Part shown: piece after piece, positions 1 to 8,045 of the stretch
Position numbering within the stretch: the first letter of the stretch is position 1
How the letters are laid out: the number at the start of each line of letters is the position of its first letter
Source of the DNA: Fennellomyces sp. T-0311
Taxonomy: Eukaryota > Mucoromycota > Mucoromycetes > Mucorales > Lichtheimiaceae
DNA: 10,104 nucleotides
Direction: 5' to 3'
Assembly (NCBI GenBank): GCA_025266875.1
Contig: JALLLT010000182.1
Span: forward strand, 1 to 10,104
The notes under the pieces: model-generated
Told to the model about the DNA's origin: nothing
The model's database searches: none
Seen by the model: only the letters and a program-made list of their open reading frames with translations
Program-made: the position numbers and the translations under genes

Positions 1-823
1 CAAAACTGGTATGGAAATGTTCCACAAGATCGGCGCGGTGTGCAAACAAAGCGAAACGGATTTCTTGTTCCAGGGACCCGATCTTTACTTTGCGAAAAAC
101 TTCATCGTTCTGGACGGCAAACTTGTCACGATGCTTCATCAACAGGTCCTTGTACATCTGCGGCCACTTGTCCTCGTGAAGTGCATAAAATTTTGGCCAG
201 TCAGATTCCTCGACTGATTTCATCGCATACAGATACTCCGGCTCCATTGAGTGCTCCGCAGCGACACAATCCGGTCCATCCCGTCGAGACAGCAGGTCAG
301 GTACATGATTGTCCTTTCCACTCTTGTACTGGATCTCAGGGTCGTACAGTTCGAGCTCGGCCATCCATCGAATGAGTCGTGGGGGCGGTGGCTTGCTCTT
401 GCTCCTGAAGTACACCAACGGATGATGGTCGGTGCGCACGACATATGACCGGCCATCGATGAAACAACGCCAAGTGCGGAGTGCATGCAAGATACCGAGC
501 AACTCCCGCTCCTGGGCTGGATAATTCCTTTCCGCTGATGATAGCTTCTTGGATTCGAATGCGACTGGATGCATCTCACCATCTTCCCCTTCTTGGAGCA
601 ACACGGCGCCCACGGCGAAGTTGCTGGCATCGGTTTCGATAGTGTACGGGTGGTCAGGTGAGGGTGGCTTAAGGACAGGTGCTTGCGTCATGCGTGCTTT
701 GATTTTGTCAAACGAGGCTTGGCACTCCGGTGTCCAAACAATCGCCCTTTTCTTTGCCCCCGTTCCTTTGGTCAACTCGGTCAACGGAGCAGCAATCGAC
801 GCGAACCCTTGAATGAACCGTCG
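1..823 (-). CDS. pol: pol, 3' section: RNase H and start of integrase region (partial, shifted frame)
   Basis: This frame has no stop from about base 823 to the left edge. It encodes the part of Gypsy pol that follows reverse transcriptase. Visible motifs in order are FIQGFASIAAPLTEL (the RT/RNase H connector), TDASNFAVGAVLLQ with the first RNase H aspartate, YPAQERELLGILHALRTW with the catalytic glutamate, RTDHHPLVYF, and a final LSRRDG. A linker then leads to DLVEHFHTSF at the edge, which resembles the start of the integrase HHCC zinc domain. It is one base out of frame with the upstream RT section: the codons TAC and CGA share the C at 823 where two bases are expected. As drawn it is not translated as one chain with RT, so it is a frame-broken continuation rather than a separate gene. 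RNase H degrades the RNA of the RNA/DNA hybrid during reverse transcription. Confidence 0.85.
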
Positions 824-2415
824 TAATGCGACGCCAGTCCAACGAATTGACGCACCTCTTGAACGTTGGTTGGCACTGGCCAGTCTTGGATGGCGCGCAC
901 CTTTTCACGCGACGGTAAAATCCCAGCACTCGAAATTCGGAAACCAACGAATTCGAGCTCATTCTTGAACAGTTCACATTTCTTGACATTCGCCACCAGC
1001 TTGTGCTCACGGAACTTGTCCAACAGGAGTCGTACGTCACGTTCATGCTCCTCCTCCGAATCACTGAAAATCAGGCAATCATCGAGATAGATCATGACGC
1101 ATTTATCGAGTAATTCCGGACCCACGCAACTGTTCATCAAAAACTGGAAGGCCGGGGGACTATTGCGAAGTCCAAAGCTCAAAACCAACCACTCGAAGGA
1201 TCCGTATCTCGTATTGAAGGACGTCTTGGGGATATCTGATGGATGTATCCTTTGCTGATGATAGCCGGCTTTGAGATCAATGAGCGAGAACCACTTTTTA
1301 CCATTGAGACGTTCAAGGCATTCGTCGATTCGAGGTAATGGATGAGAATGGCGTTTTGTAACGGCATTAACAGCTCGGTAATCAATGCACATTCGTAGGG
1401 ACTGATCTTTTTTACGGACAAAAAGAACCGGCGAGCCCCATGCGGAGGTGCTTGGACGAATCAAACCGAGGTCGAGGAGTTCCTTGAGTTGCTTGTTCAG
1501 TTCATCCAATTCGCGAGGGCTCATTTTATACGGAGGACGGTTGATCGGCGCAGCGTCTCCAGTATCAATGATGTGCGAAACCTCACGCATTGGTGGCAGT
1601 CCTGGTAGCTTGTCCTGGAAGACATCCGGATATTCCTTCGTCAGTTGTTGGAGTTTGTCTTGCTGGGGTTGCTCCTCCCCTTGGCTATCATTGTTGCGGA
1701 CAAAACACAGGAACAGCTCATCGACTTGTTTGCGCTTGGTCATCTTAGCGACTTGTTTGTGGGAAATGAGGTAAGCGAGGTCAGGGAGAGGGCGATCGAA
1801 TTTGGGACGTAGGATGTGAATACTGTCACCAACTGTGATTTTCCAGGTATCACGATCCCAGTCAGGTATCGGCCTCATCCGTTTGATCCAGTCACGGCCC
1901 AAAATCAAGTCAAACTTGGTGTCCAATACATAGGCCGAAATCTCATGGAGCAAACCCGCGGCATCCAAGGACAGTGTGACGGCACGGTCAATCGTGAACT
2001 TGTGCCCTCCAGCAGTTTCAACCTCCCGGTCTGATACTGAACGGACAGGGCAACCAGCAGCCAAACGTGGTGCAACATACGTACAAGTGGCGCCGCTGTC
2101 AAGTAAAACCTCGATTGTTTTCCCATTGCAGACCATAGAGTACAAAGGCAAGTCGGTGTTCTTTATTGAGTACAAAGATTCAATGTGTCTAAAATTGGCT
2201 TGATGCCCACTATCATCCTCCTCCTCTCCACCAAATGGAGTATCACTAGAAAGATCGATCAGCGGCATATCCGAGGAGGCCGATGCCTGGCCTAGCGACT
2301 CGGATGACACGACGACTTCCTTGTGGCTCTGGTCCTGGTTCTCCTTGGTCTTGATCACGTTAAGGGATGGAGATATGCGCGAAGGGACTCCCTTTAATCC
2401 TGACGCGCCTGGCCT
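824..2415 (-). CDS. pol: pol, 5' section: protease and reverse transcriptase
   Basis: This is the aspartic protease and reverse transcriptase portion of a Ty3/Gypsy polyprotein. Counting from the GTG at 2358 (used only as a reference point), the protease signature LLDSGAT lies at residues 85-91 and ILGRDWI at about 152-158. RT begins near residue 280. It shows WGSPVLFVRKKD, the first catalytic aspartate in FSLIDLKAGYHQ (about 361) and the YLDD box at 424-427. There is no ATG at the head of the frame. It is open upstream to the gag slippery site, so it is most likely made as a Gag-Pol fusion by -1 frameshifting, entering at 2415. After RQFVGLASHY the frame is broken by a one-base deletion at about 823 and then reads wrong residues to a stop at 781-783. 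Enzymatic motifs are intact, but a full Pol cannot be made from this copy. Confidence 0.92.
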
Positions 2416-3596
2416 TTTAAATCGGTGGTGAACGACTGTTGATTCGGGCGAGCACCACGACTACGGGGTGTCGGACAATCGCGGGCGATGTGACCATAAC
2501 CCTCACAGTTATAGCAGCGGCGTGGACGAGTCTGCTGTCCTCGAAAACTGGAAGGTCCACCGCGACTGCGCGACTGGGACTGATGAACGCGAATAGCATC
2601 CAGATCCATCGGTGTTGGACCGTCGACTATAGGAGCAGGCGACGAAGAGAGGTTGCTTGGGGGTCGTTGGACGGTGCTCTGATTGGAGCCACGAGCATAC
2701 TCTTGAAGGCCTTCATACTGCTCAGCAGAGTTGTACGCCGCCAATAAGGTTGAATGATCCATCATGAGGACAGGCATACGGGCATCCTCGTTCAGGCCGT
2801 GGATGAAGATATGGACGGCATCTTCATCGTACATGTCAGGCAAGTCGAGCATGATATTGCGGAAGGCAGTGACATACTCGCGAATGGTGCCAGAGGGGGT
2901 GCCGGCTTGTTTCAATCGGTATAACTTGTTGCGAGCCATTTGCGTAGCATTGCGGGGCTTGAACTCGGCACGGATTGCATCACGAAAGTCAATCCAAGTC
3001 TTGGGAGTCTGGTTGCAGTCATCGTCCATACGGAACGTTGTTTCCAGGTGCCGCCACCACGTTGCAGCGCCTTCGCGAAGCAAGGTTGAGGCATAGGTGA
3101 CCCGCTCGAGGTCGCTCAGGCCAGCATACTCGCAATACTTGTCCACCGTGTGTAACCAGGCTTCGACTGCCGAAGATGAGCGTTCACCTCGAAAAAGGTC
3201 AGGTTGGACTGGTCTGACCTTGGTGCCATTGTTCCTTGCGTTTGCTTGTTCACGCAGTGCCTTGATCTCTTCCTGCTGCGCCCTCAGCTGGTCGAGGATC
3301 CCTTGCATCGCACTGAGCACGACGTGGGATTCATTGGCTGGGGGTGCTTGTGCCACGGCTGGTACTGGTTCCAAGGCGTTCTGGGCCAGGGCTACTAGGA
3401 ACTGGTCCTTGATACGTCTGGCTTCCTCGAACAAGAGTCCCTTGTTCTGTTCGTCGAAATCGAATTGTTCCTCCTCTGGTATGTCGAGCAGGTCGACCCG
3501 ATTGGCGTATTCCCTACGCAGCTGTTCCGGAAGTTGGTTGAGTATAACCCGTTGGACCACATATTGACGTTGTTGATCGATGCTGAATGATGACAT
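2394..3596 (-). CDS. gag: Gag, Ty3/Gypsy type
   Basis: This 400-residue structural protein would form the virus-like particle and bind the element's RNA. It starts at an ATG seven bases past the candidate primer-binding site. A heptad-like stretch at about 97-118 may form a coiled coil. The capsid-like Retrotrans_gag region spans roughly 130-300, with FRGERSSSAVEAWLHTVD, a TWWRHLE segment and WIDFRDAIRAEF. PTPMDLDAIRV at about 327-337 is a linker commonly seen in fungal Gypsy Gags. The zinc knuckle CYNCEGYGHIARDC (361-374) has the C-x2-C-x4-H-x4-C spacing. The frame is uninterrupted and ends in TAA 36 bases before the reference GTG of pol. A T TTA AAA heptamer six codons before the stop probably sends a fraction of ribosomes into pol. 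Length and layout are normal for the family. Confidence 0.93.
   Translation of the reverse strand: MSSFSIDQQRQYVVQRVILNQLPEQLRREYANRVDLLDIPEEEQFDFDEQNKGLLFEEARRIKDQFLVALAQNALEPVPAVAQAPPANESHVVLSAMQGILDQLRAQQEEIKALREQANARNNGTKVRPVQPDLFRGERSSSAVEAWLHTVDKYCEYAGLSDLERVTYASTLLREGAATWWRHLETTFRMDDDCNQTPKTWIDFRDAIRAEFKPRNATQMARNKLYRLKQAGTPSGTIREYVTAFRNIMLDLPDMYDEDAVHIFIHGLNEDARMPVLMMDHSTLLAAYNSAEQYEGLQEYARGSNQSTVQRPPSNLSSSPAPIVDGPTPMDLDAIRVHQSQSRSRGGPSSFRGQQTRPRRCYNCEGYGHIARDCPTPRSRGARPNQQSFTTDLKGQARQD
2415..2421 (-). promoter_or_regulatory. Candidate -1 ribosomal frameshift site (T TTA AAA)
   Basis: In the gag frame the codons are GAT TTA AAA GGC, giving the canonical X XXY YYZ heptamer U UUA AAA. 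A one-base backward slip enters a frame that is open straight through into protease with no stop. The distance from 2415 to the pol reference codon at 2358 is 57 bases, exactly 19 codons. The gag stop lies six codons downstream of the heptamer. A stimulatory downstream RNA structure is expected but was not folded here. Confidence 0.75.
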
Positions 3597-3602
3597 GTTT
3601 TT

Positions 3603-3614
3603 CTTTCGCTACCA
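3603..3614 (-). other. Candidate tRNA primer-binding site
   Basis: On the element strand the sequence TGGTAGCGAAAG begins two bases after the proposed LTR end. TGG pairs with the CCA tail of a tRNA. The first eight bases also fit, from memory, the 3' end of yeast-type initiator tRNA-Met (ending GCGCUACCA). The match stops after eight bases, so the primer tRNA is not certain. The gag ATG follows seven bases later, an unusually short leader after the site. Confidence 0.55.
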
Positions 3615-3656
3615 ATTGTCGTCGTTATATTTGAAACACGGAGGAATATAGACGAC

Positions 3657-3756
3657 CCACGAAGATAGTGATGACCACGAAGAATAGAGACCACAAAGAT
3701 AGATCACGAAGGTAGATGACCACACAGGTAGTAACCACGAAGAATACAAGTAGATA
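3657..3756. repeat. Short imperfect tandem repeats in the LTR (unit about 14-18 bp)
   Basis: On the plus strand about six degenerate copies of CCACGAAGATAGATGA-like units follow one another: CCACGAAGATAG, CCACGAAGAATAG, CCACAAAGATAG, TCACGAAGGTAG, CCACACAGGTAG, CCACGAAGAATAC. They lie between the AATAAA and the inner LTR end, so they would form most of the transcribed leader upstream of gag. Confidence 0.7.
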
Positions 3757-3787
3757 GATGATGATTTATTCCAATAAACTATGCTGA

Positions 3788-3795
3788 TATTTATA
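3788..3795 (-). promoter_or_regulatory. LTR TATA box
   Basis: TATAAATA on the element strand, within the LTR and about 192 bases upstream of the gag ATG, is the probable core promoter of the retroelement. An AATAAA (3770-3765) lies about 18 bases further on. That is compatible with a short R region in which the same LTR supplies the poly(A) signal in its 3' copy. Confidence 0.6.
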
Positions 3796-3829
3796 CTGTT
3801 TGCTAATACTAAAAATATATACAATTACG

Positions 3830-3918
3830 CTGCGGTGCGCAGTAGGAACAATCGGTCTTGACGACGAAAGGAGTAGACAGCTGCGCATTACGTCAAGACA
3901 TGTTGCTGCGCGCCGCAG
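3830..3918. promoter_or_regulatory. Repeated CTGCG-N3-CGCAG dyads upstream of the LTR TATA box
   Basis: Two perfect dyads, CTGCGGTGCGCAG (3830-3842) and CTGCGCGCCGCAG (3906-3918), are both followed by TAG on the plus strand. A third half-site, CTGCGCA, begins at 3881. A separate inverted repeat, GTCTTGACG (3855-3863) against CGTCAAGAC (3891-3899), lies between them. All are 35-125 bases upstream of the LTR TATA box, where activator sites are expected. The binding factor is unknown. Confidence 0.4.
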
Positions 3919-3968
3919 TAGACGAAGTGTCATCGGCAATATAATTTACCGAACAATGTGCTACGACA

Positions 3969-6510
3969 GATCGTTATTAAGAAAATACCAGATATGTCCG
4001 TTGACAGCCCAGCTACTATGGTAGCCCTTCGCCTAATTGATATGATCCCACAGCCATACCTTTTTGTCTTTATGTTTATTGTCCTTTTCCAGCTCCATTA
4101 CCTCTCGGAGCGAACGACCGCCATCCTGATCACCTTCATCGTGACCTTGCTTGCCACCCTTCCCATCCCTGAAAGGTTCAACTTCCCTGAAACCTTGGCC
4201 ACCATCCGTTACCATGTGGGCTTCGATCAATTGACGTATACACTTACCATATATGTTGCTTGCTTCAAACGCCATGCCATATATCTCCTAGAACGTGCCC
4301 GAGATACATGCACTACCATGGCTTTGAATGGAAACGTATACAGAAATGCCCTGTTCAAGATATCAACTGTCAGTGGGCGTCGTGTCTATGAGGCTCCACT
4401 TAAGCAGTACATACACTACAAGCTAGGGCACAGCCTCAAAAGGCTTTTCATGCATGACGGTTTTGACAACAAGATCATCAAATGGAGATAGGATCTCTTC
4501 AATGGCACTGAGTTTCGCGACATTTACCACGATTTGAAATGGAACAGGCTCAAAGATGCAAACTGCATTCCTTTTGTTGCTAACAATCACTCATTGATGC
4601 TTACGCTCAATGTCAACTGGTTCGTACCTTTTGACAGCGGTTACTCTTGTGGTGCTATATATCCTATGGTCAATAACCTACCTCATGCTGATCGATTCAA
4701 AATGGAAAACGTCATCCTTGTGGGCGTCATGCCTGGGCTACACAAACCAAAGACCTACAAAATGAATAATTATTTAGAGCCACTCGTGGATGATCTTCTT
4801 GCCTTCTATGCAGGTGTTCATATGAAAACTTTCAAGTGCCCAAGAAAAACCACAGTACGTGCCGCTCTGTTGAATGTCGCTTGCGATATCCCGGCCAGCC
4901 ATAAGGTGTGCGGCTTCACAGCACATTCCAGTACACGTGCTTGCAATAAGTGCAACTGCGAGTTTGTCACCGATCAGAAGAGTGGCAATATAGTCTATGC
5001 TGGTACGGACATTCCCCATGCAAGTTTGCGAACCAAACGAAGCAATCGTGTTGCAGCTGACAATTGGAGAAACGCAGCGACTCAGACTGAGCGGCAAAGG
5101 CTTGAACGAGAGCATGGCACCTGCTGGTCACAGCTTCACAGGCTTAGCTACTTTGACCTAGTACGATGCATCATAATCGACCCTATGCACAACCTTTTCC
5201 TTGGCTCAGCTGCTCGTATGGCCAAAGACTGGAGGACCCGGAGCGTCTTCATGGAATCGGTGCTCAAGAATATGCAAGAGATTGCTGATCGTGTTGTGCT
5301 GCCCTTTGGGATGCCGATGCTTCAGCATAAGATCAAGCAAAAATTTGGCTTCATGACAGCAGATGATTGGAAGGTATGGACCTTGGTGTACTCCCCTTAT
5401 GTGCTCTAGGACGTTTTGCTCCCAGACTATTACGAACACTGGATGCTGTTTGTCGACGCCTGTCGTTTGTTGGCGCAAACGAGGATCACGTATGACAATA
5501 TCGCCGACGCACACCAGAAACTTGTCGAATTCGTAGACAACTGTGCGATGTTATACGATGATTCCGTTGTGACGCCCAACATGCACCTCCATCTCCACCT
5601 CCACGAAGTTCTGCAAGACTTTGGCCCCATCTATGCGTTCTGGTTGTTCAGTTTCGAGAGATACAATGGGTATATGAAGGATGCTGATACCAACCAGAAG
5701 GATTGCTTCGAGGTCACGTTTATGAAGCGATTCATTGAAAAGACTGGTGCCATTGATTTCGTTCAGGCCGAGGCTGCTCACTTTGAGAGGAATTCGGCCG
5801 AGTTCAGGATCCTGCTACAGATTGCTGGACAATCTTCTGGTCACGTACTGCAGCAGGGCCCAAGTACCTTCGATTATGAAACGTTCATCAGCTACTCTAT
5901 GAATTCAAGCCTATCCACCAATGTCACTGGATCTGGGCCGCTGCCTCCCTCGACTGCGATCACCATAAGCGATGGCGTTGATGCAAATCTTAGCGAAGAA
6001 CACCACGCACACTTGCTTCAGTACTATGCATATACATATGGTATGGCTGTTTTGCCTGCGAGTGATGGGATTCCAGCTCATGCGTTTGCCACGCGAAAGG
6101 CTGAGAAGTTTCAGACCATTGAAATCTTTGGGCAAACATATCGATTGGCAGCTGTGGCATCCTCGCACAGATCCTACATTCAGGTTGTCTATTGGCGCGG
6201 TGAGCAACCTGGCGCATACACCGGCCATATGCAGTACTACTTCAAGGATCCACTGGTCGTTAATGACACATCAGTGCTCCACCATCTCGCTTTCGTTTGT
6301 TGGTACCGCACCATACCGAAATCCCACCAGCGATTCACTTTAGGCGGCCTTGAAGAATGGCTATGGCAGTTCACAGATGAACGCTACAATTGTATCATAC
6401 CTGTTCACCACATCTACTCACAAGTCGCTGTTGTTGCTCATGGGCTACAAGATAACGTGCAAACAGCTAGGATGGTTGTGATTCCATTGCCAAAACGGAT
6501 TACTGTTTAA
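3969..6510 (+). pseudogene. Tnp2-family (CACTA-like) transposase relic
   Basis: One frame of about 847 codons runs to TAA at 6508-6510, interrupted by TAG at 4489-4491 and 5407-5409. It matches the fungal Tnp2/Transposase_21 layout: a degraded N-terminal Cys region (YVACFKRHAIY), SLMLTLNVNWFVPF, LPHADRFKMENVILVGVMPG, YLEPLVDDLL, the ASHKVCGF...CNKC zinc region, and IDPMHNLFLG (5179-5205). It then shows TPNMHLHLHLHEV, FGPIYAFWLFSFERYNGYM, and a C-terminal domain ending VVIPLPKRITV. The usual LNVDWF aspartate, taken as the first catalytic DDE residue, is Asn (AAC, 4615-4617). In the N-terminal finger, expected cysteines read Arg and Tyr. Both stops replace what would be CAG glutamine codons. 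The 5' end is cut by the Gypsy LTR; earlier coding may lie left of that element. Family assignment is firm; inactivity is very likely. Confidence 0.9.
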
Positions 6511-6586
6511 GAAAATAACAAATTGTTCTTGACAAAGGTCCAAAACTTTACTCAAAAATTGGCTACAGTCATTCCAGTTCCAAATA

Positions 6587-6708
6587 GGGTATCGTATTTC
6601 GGGTATTGGGTCGGGTATTGGCAGACCCGTACCCGACTTTGAAGAAGTCGACCCGCACCCGTAAAAGACCCATAAGACCCGAAGGCCCATACCCGATACC
6701 CGACCCGA
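6587..6708. repeat. ACCCG/CGGGT fold-back repeat block
   Basis: Four GGGT motifs lie on the left (6587, 6601, 6608, 6613) and nine ACCC motifs on the right (6625 to 6703). The left arm (about 6597-6621) can pair with the right arm (about 6684-6708). A small hairpin CGACTT-tgaag-AAGTCG (6634-6650) sits in the centre. The block begins 77 bases after the transposase stop. Clusters of short GC-rich motifs in both orientations resemble subterminal transposase-binding repeats of CACTA and hAT elements; that role is inference. Confidence 0.7.
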
Positions 6709-7134
6709 GAAGAATAGATGCAATGACTTGGTACAATTAGCAAAAGTAATAATTCTTTGGGGAATTACGCTCTTCAGGACAGCACTCAAATATGAAAATC
6801 ATGGTATTGGTGAAAAATGAATATATGCCAGTGTGAAACAGATATGTGTTGGTGTGAAATGGAATGAATTAGAAACAAATGCAGAATTTTAAAGCATTAG
6901 CATACGTTCAAAAGATGTGTCTTATTTATTGTTGCAAATGTCGCACGTCATAATCATGAGAAGCTAGTAACTGAAATGGAGATGTAAATGGGGTTGAAAA
7001 GTCGAGGCTGCATTGCTGAAGGCGATGCACTTGGTATCGGAAAGAAACAAAAGCGTTGTGGCTGATTAATTAATTGGCGGAATTAAGGGTCTGTCACCAA
7101 GTTATTGATCTTGTGTAAGAATGAAAAGTTTTAG

Positions 7135-7212
7135 AAAAGGGCTCATCGTTGGTGCGCGAGCATCAAGATACAATGTGTACTCGACGACCGTGCACCAGCG
7201 ATGAGCCCTTTT
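7135..7212. repeat. Long hairpin 1 (78 nt), possible structured RNA
   Basis: Bases 7135-7155 pair with 7192-7212 over 21 positions with a single G-T wobble. An inner CGAG/CTCG helix and an apical TACA-ATG-TGTA mini-hairpin lie within TACAATGTGTACTCGA (7169-7184). The 3' arm ends in six T residues (7209-7214), which would serve as a Pol III-type stop if this is transcribed on the plus strand. No protein-coding explanation is apparent. Confidence 0.8.
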
Positions 7213-7282
7213 TTGCATTTATATGAGATGACTGTGCATATGTATGGTATCATAAGTGAAAAATGCAAATGGCTGCCTTGTA

Positions 7283-7346
7283 TTGCTATGGCTGAAACAT
7301 AAACGAGGTTGACATAATTGGTGTTTCTGATATCAATATGTTTGAT
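7283..7346. repeat. Flanking block after hairpin 1 (copy A)
   Basis: This block aligns by eye over 64 bases with copy B at 7981-8045 at about 60% identity. It shares TTGCTAT, CTGAAACA, ATTGGTGT, CTG, TCA and TTGAT in the same order and nearly the same spacing. It begins 71 bases after hairpin 1 ends. Confidence 0.55.
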
Positions 7347-7761
7347 AAGTTTGTGAAGTGCGAACTGCTCTGGTTTGTGTACTAATTCAGTACGTCTACA
7401 TAAAGCACAATAGCGACGGCATCATATCAACAATAAAACATGGAAAAAGGTGCAATGCTATATGTCATTAATGCCGAATTCATAACAGAAGAAACTGGCG
7501 TGAGGAACCAAATGGGGCAGGGAGTAGAGATTGTAATGTTGTGCGGATTGCTATTCCTGTTCCTGGCGGCGATTGCAAGAAACCAGGACTATCTGAAGCA
7601 AAGAGTCGCTTGTTAAGGGAACTGGCAGGGTTATTAATAATTATGACGAAGTTTTGGGAGCATTGCATAATTAATGTTGTTTTGAACGGGATTGTTAAGT
7701 TGGGGATTAAAAAGAAGTGTCGTGGTTCATATCACACTCATTACCTTGCTATTTTGAAAAT

Positions 7762-7836
7762 TAGAAGCCCATCACTATATGTGCAAAATCGGTATGTACA
7801 ATATGTACTCGAGGCGCATACAGTGATGGGCTTCTA
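7762..7836. repeat. Long hairpin 2 (75 nt), related to hairpin 1
   Basis: Bases 7762-7784 pair with 7814-7836 over 23 positions with one G-T wobble and one mismatch (A7777/C7821). The apical part contains GTACA-ATA-TGTAC inside TACAATATGTACTCGA (7797-7812), 15 of 16 bases identical to the tip of hairpin 1. The stems of the two hairpins differ but each pairs with itself. CTCATCG/CGATGAG in hairpin 1 corresponds to CCCATCA/TGATGGG here, with two compensatory pair changes. Confidence 0.8.
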
Positions 7837-7980
7837 TGCGTTTGGTAGCTTGAGCGCGTAACATTGGTATTGAATGAGATCAATATTTTGTAATGTACTG
7901 ACATCGTTACATATTGTTGCTGTTTGATACGACCTGCGAGTTTATCTGCTGTCAAAATCCGCATAAACATTCACCGCACA

Positions 7981-8045
7981 TTGCTATAACTGAAACAAAG
8001 GGTATGATCCATCCGATTGGTGTACCTGGTTTCATAATATTTGAT
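7981..8045. repeat. Flanking block after hairpin 2 (copy B)
   Basis: This is the diverged partner of 7283-7346, 145 bases after hairpin 2. Hairpin and block occur in the same order and orientation in both places, so a hairpin-plus-flank unit appears duplicated, with indels of about 70 bases between the two copies. Confidence 0.55.

Larger units (their letters stand above)
1..3968 (-). mobile_element. Ty3/Gypsy LTR retrotransposon, 5' part
   Basis: Reading leftward on the minus strand the element has a candidate 5' LTR, a primer-binding site, gag with a CCHC knuckle, and pol in the order protease, reverse transcriptase, RNase H, start of integrase. Integrase after reverse transcriptase and RNase H is the Ty3/Gypsy (Metaviridae) order. 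The rest of integrase and the 3' LTR lie beyond the left edge. The element ends beside the N-terminal part of a Tnp2 transposase relic on the opposite strand, so it appears to have inserted into an older transposon. Apart from one base deletion in pol its frames are open, so it looks much younger than the elements to its right. The superfamily call is secure; the exact right boundary is inferred from short terminal inverted bases and the primer site. Confidence 0.93.
3617..3968 (-). repeat. Candidate 5' LTR of the Gypsy element (352 bp)
   Basis: On the minus strand the segment starts TGTCGTAG and ends CGACGACA, giving TG...CA ends and six inverted terminal bases (TGTCGT/ACGACA). The primer-binding site follows two bases after its inner end. 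Inside, in element order, are a GC-rich upstream part with repeated dyads, a TATAAATA box at 3795-3788, an AATAAA at 3770-3765, and an array of short tandem repeats up to the inner end. This is a sensible U3-R-U5 arrangement. The second LTR is outside the window, so the boundaries cannot be confirmed by comparing copies. Bases 3969-3973 (gatcg) would be the right-hand target duplication if the end is correct. Confidence 0.6.

Noticed and set aside
220..630. Minus-strand ORF of 136 codons
   Set aside because: It is an out-of-frame shadow of the RNase H section of pol, which has clear motifs in another minus-strand frame.
3097..3567. Plus-strand ORF of 156 codons
   Set aside because: It is antisense to gag, rich in Ser/Cys/Arg, and shows no motif.
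3958..3968. ATG at 3958 as the start of the Tnp2 gene
   Set aside because: It lies inside the proposed LTR end, so the start is created by the insertion; the original N-terminus is missing.
7541..7861. 106-codon plus-strand ORF
   Set aside because: It has no recognisable motif and its second half is the arms and loop of hairpin 2.
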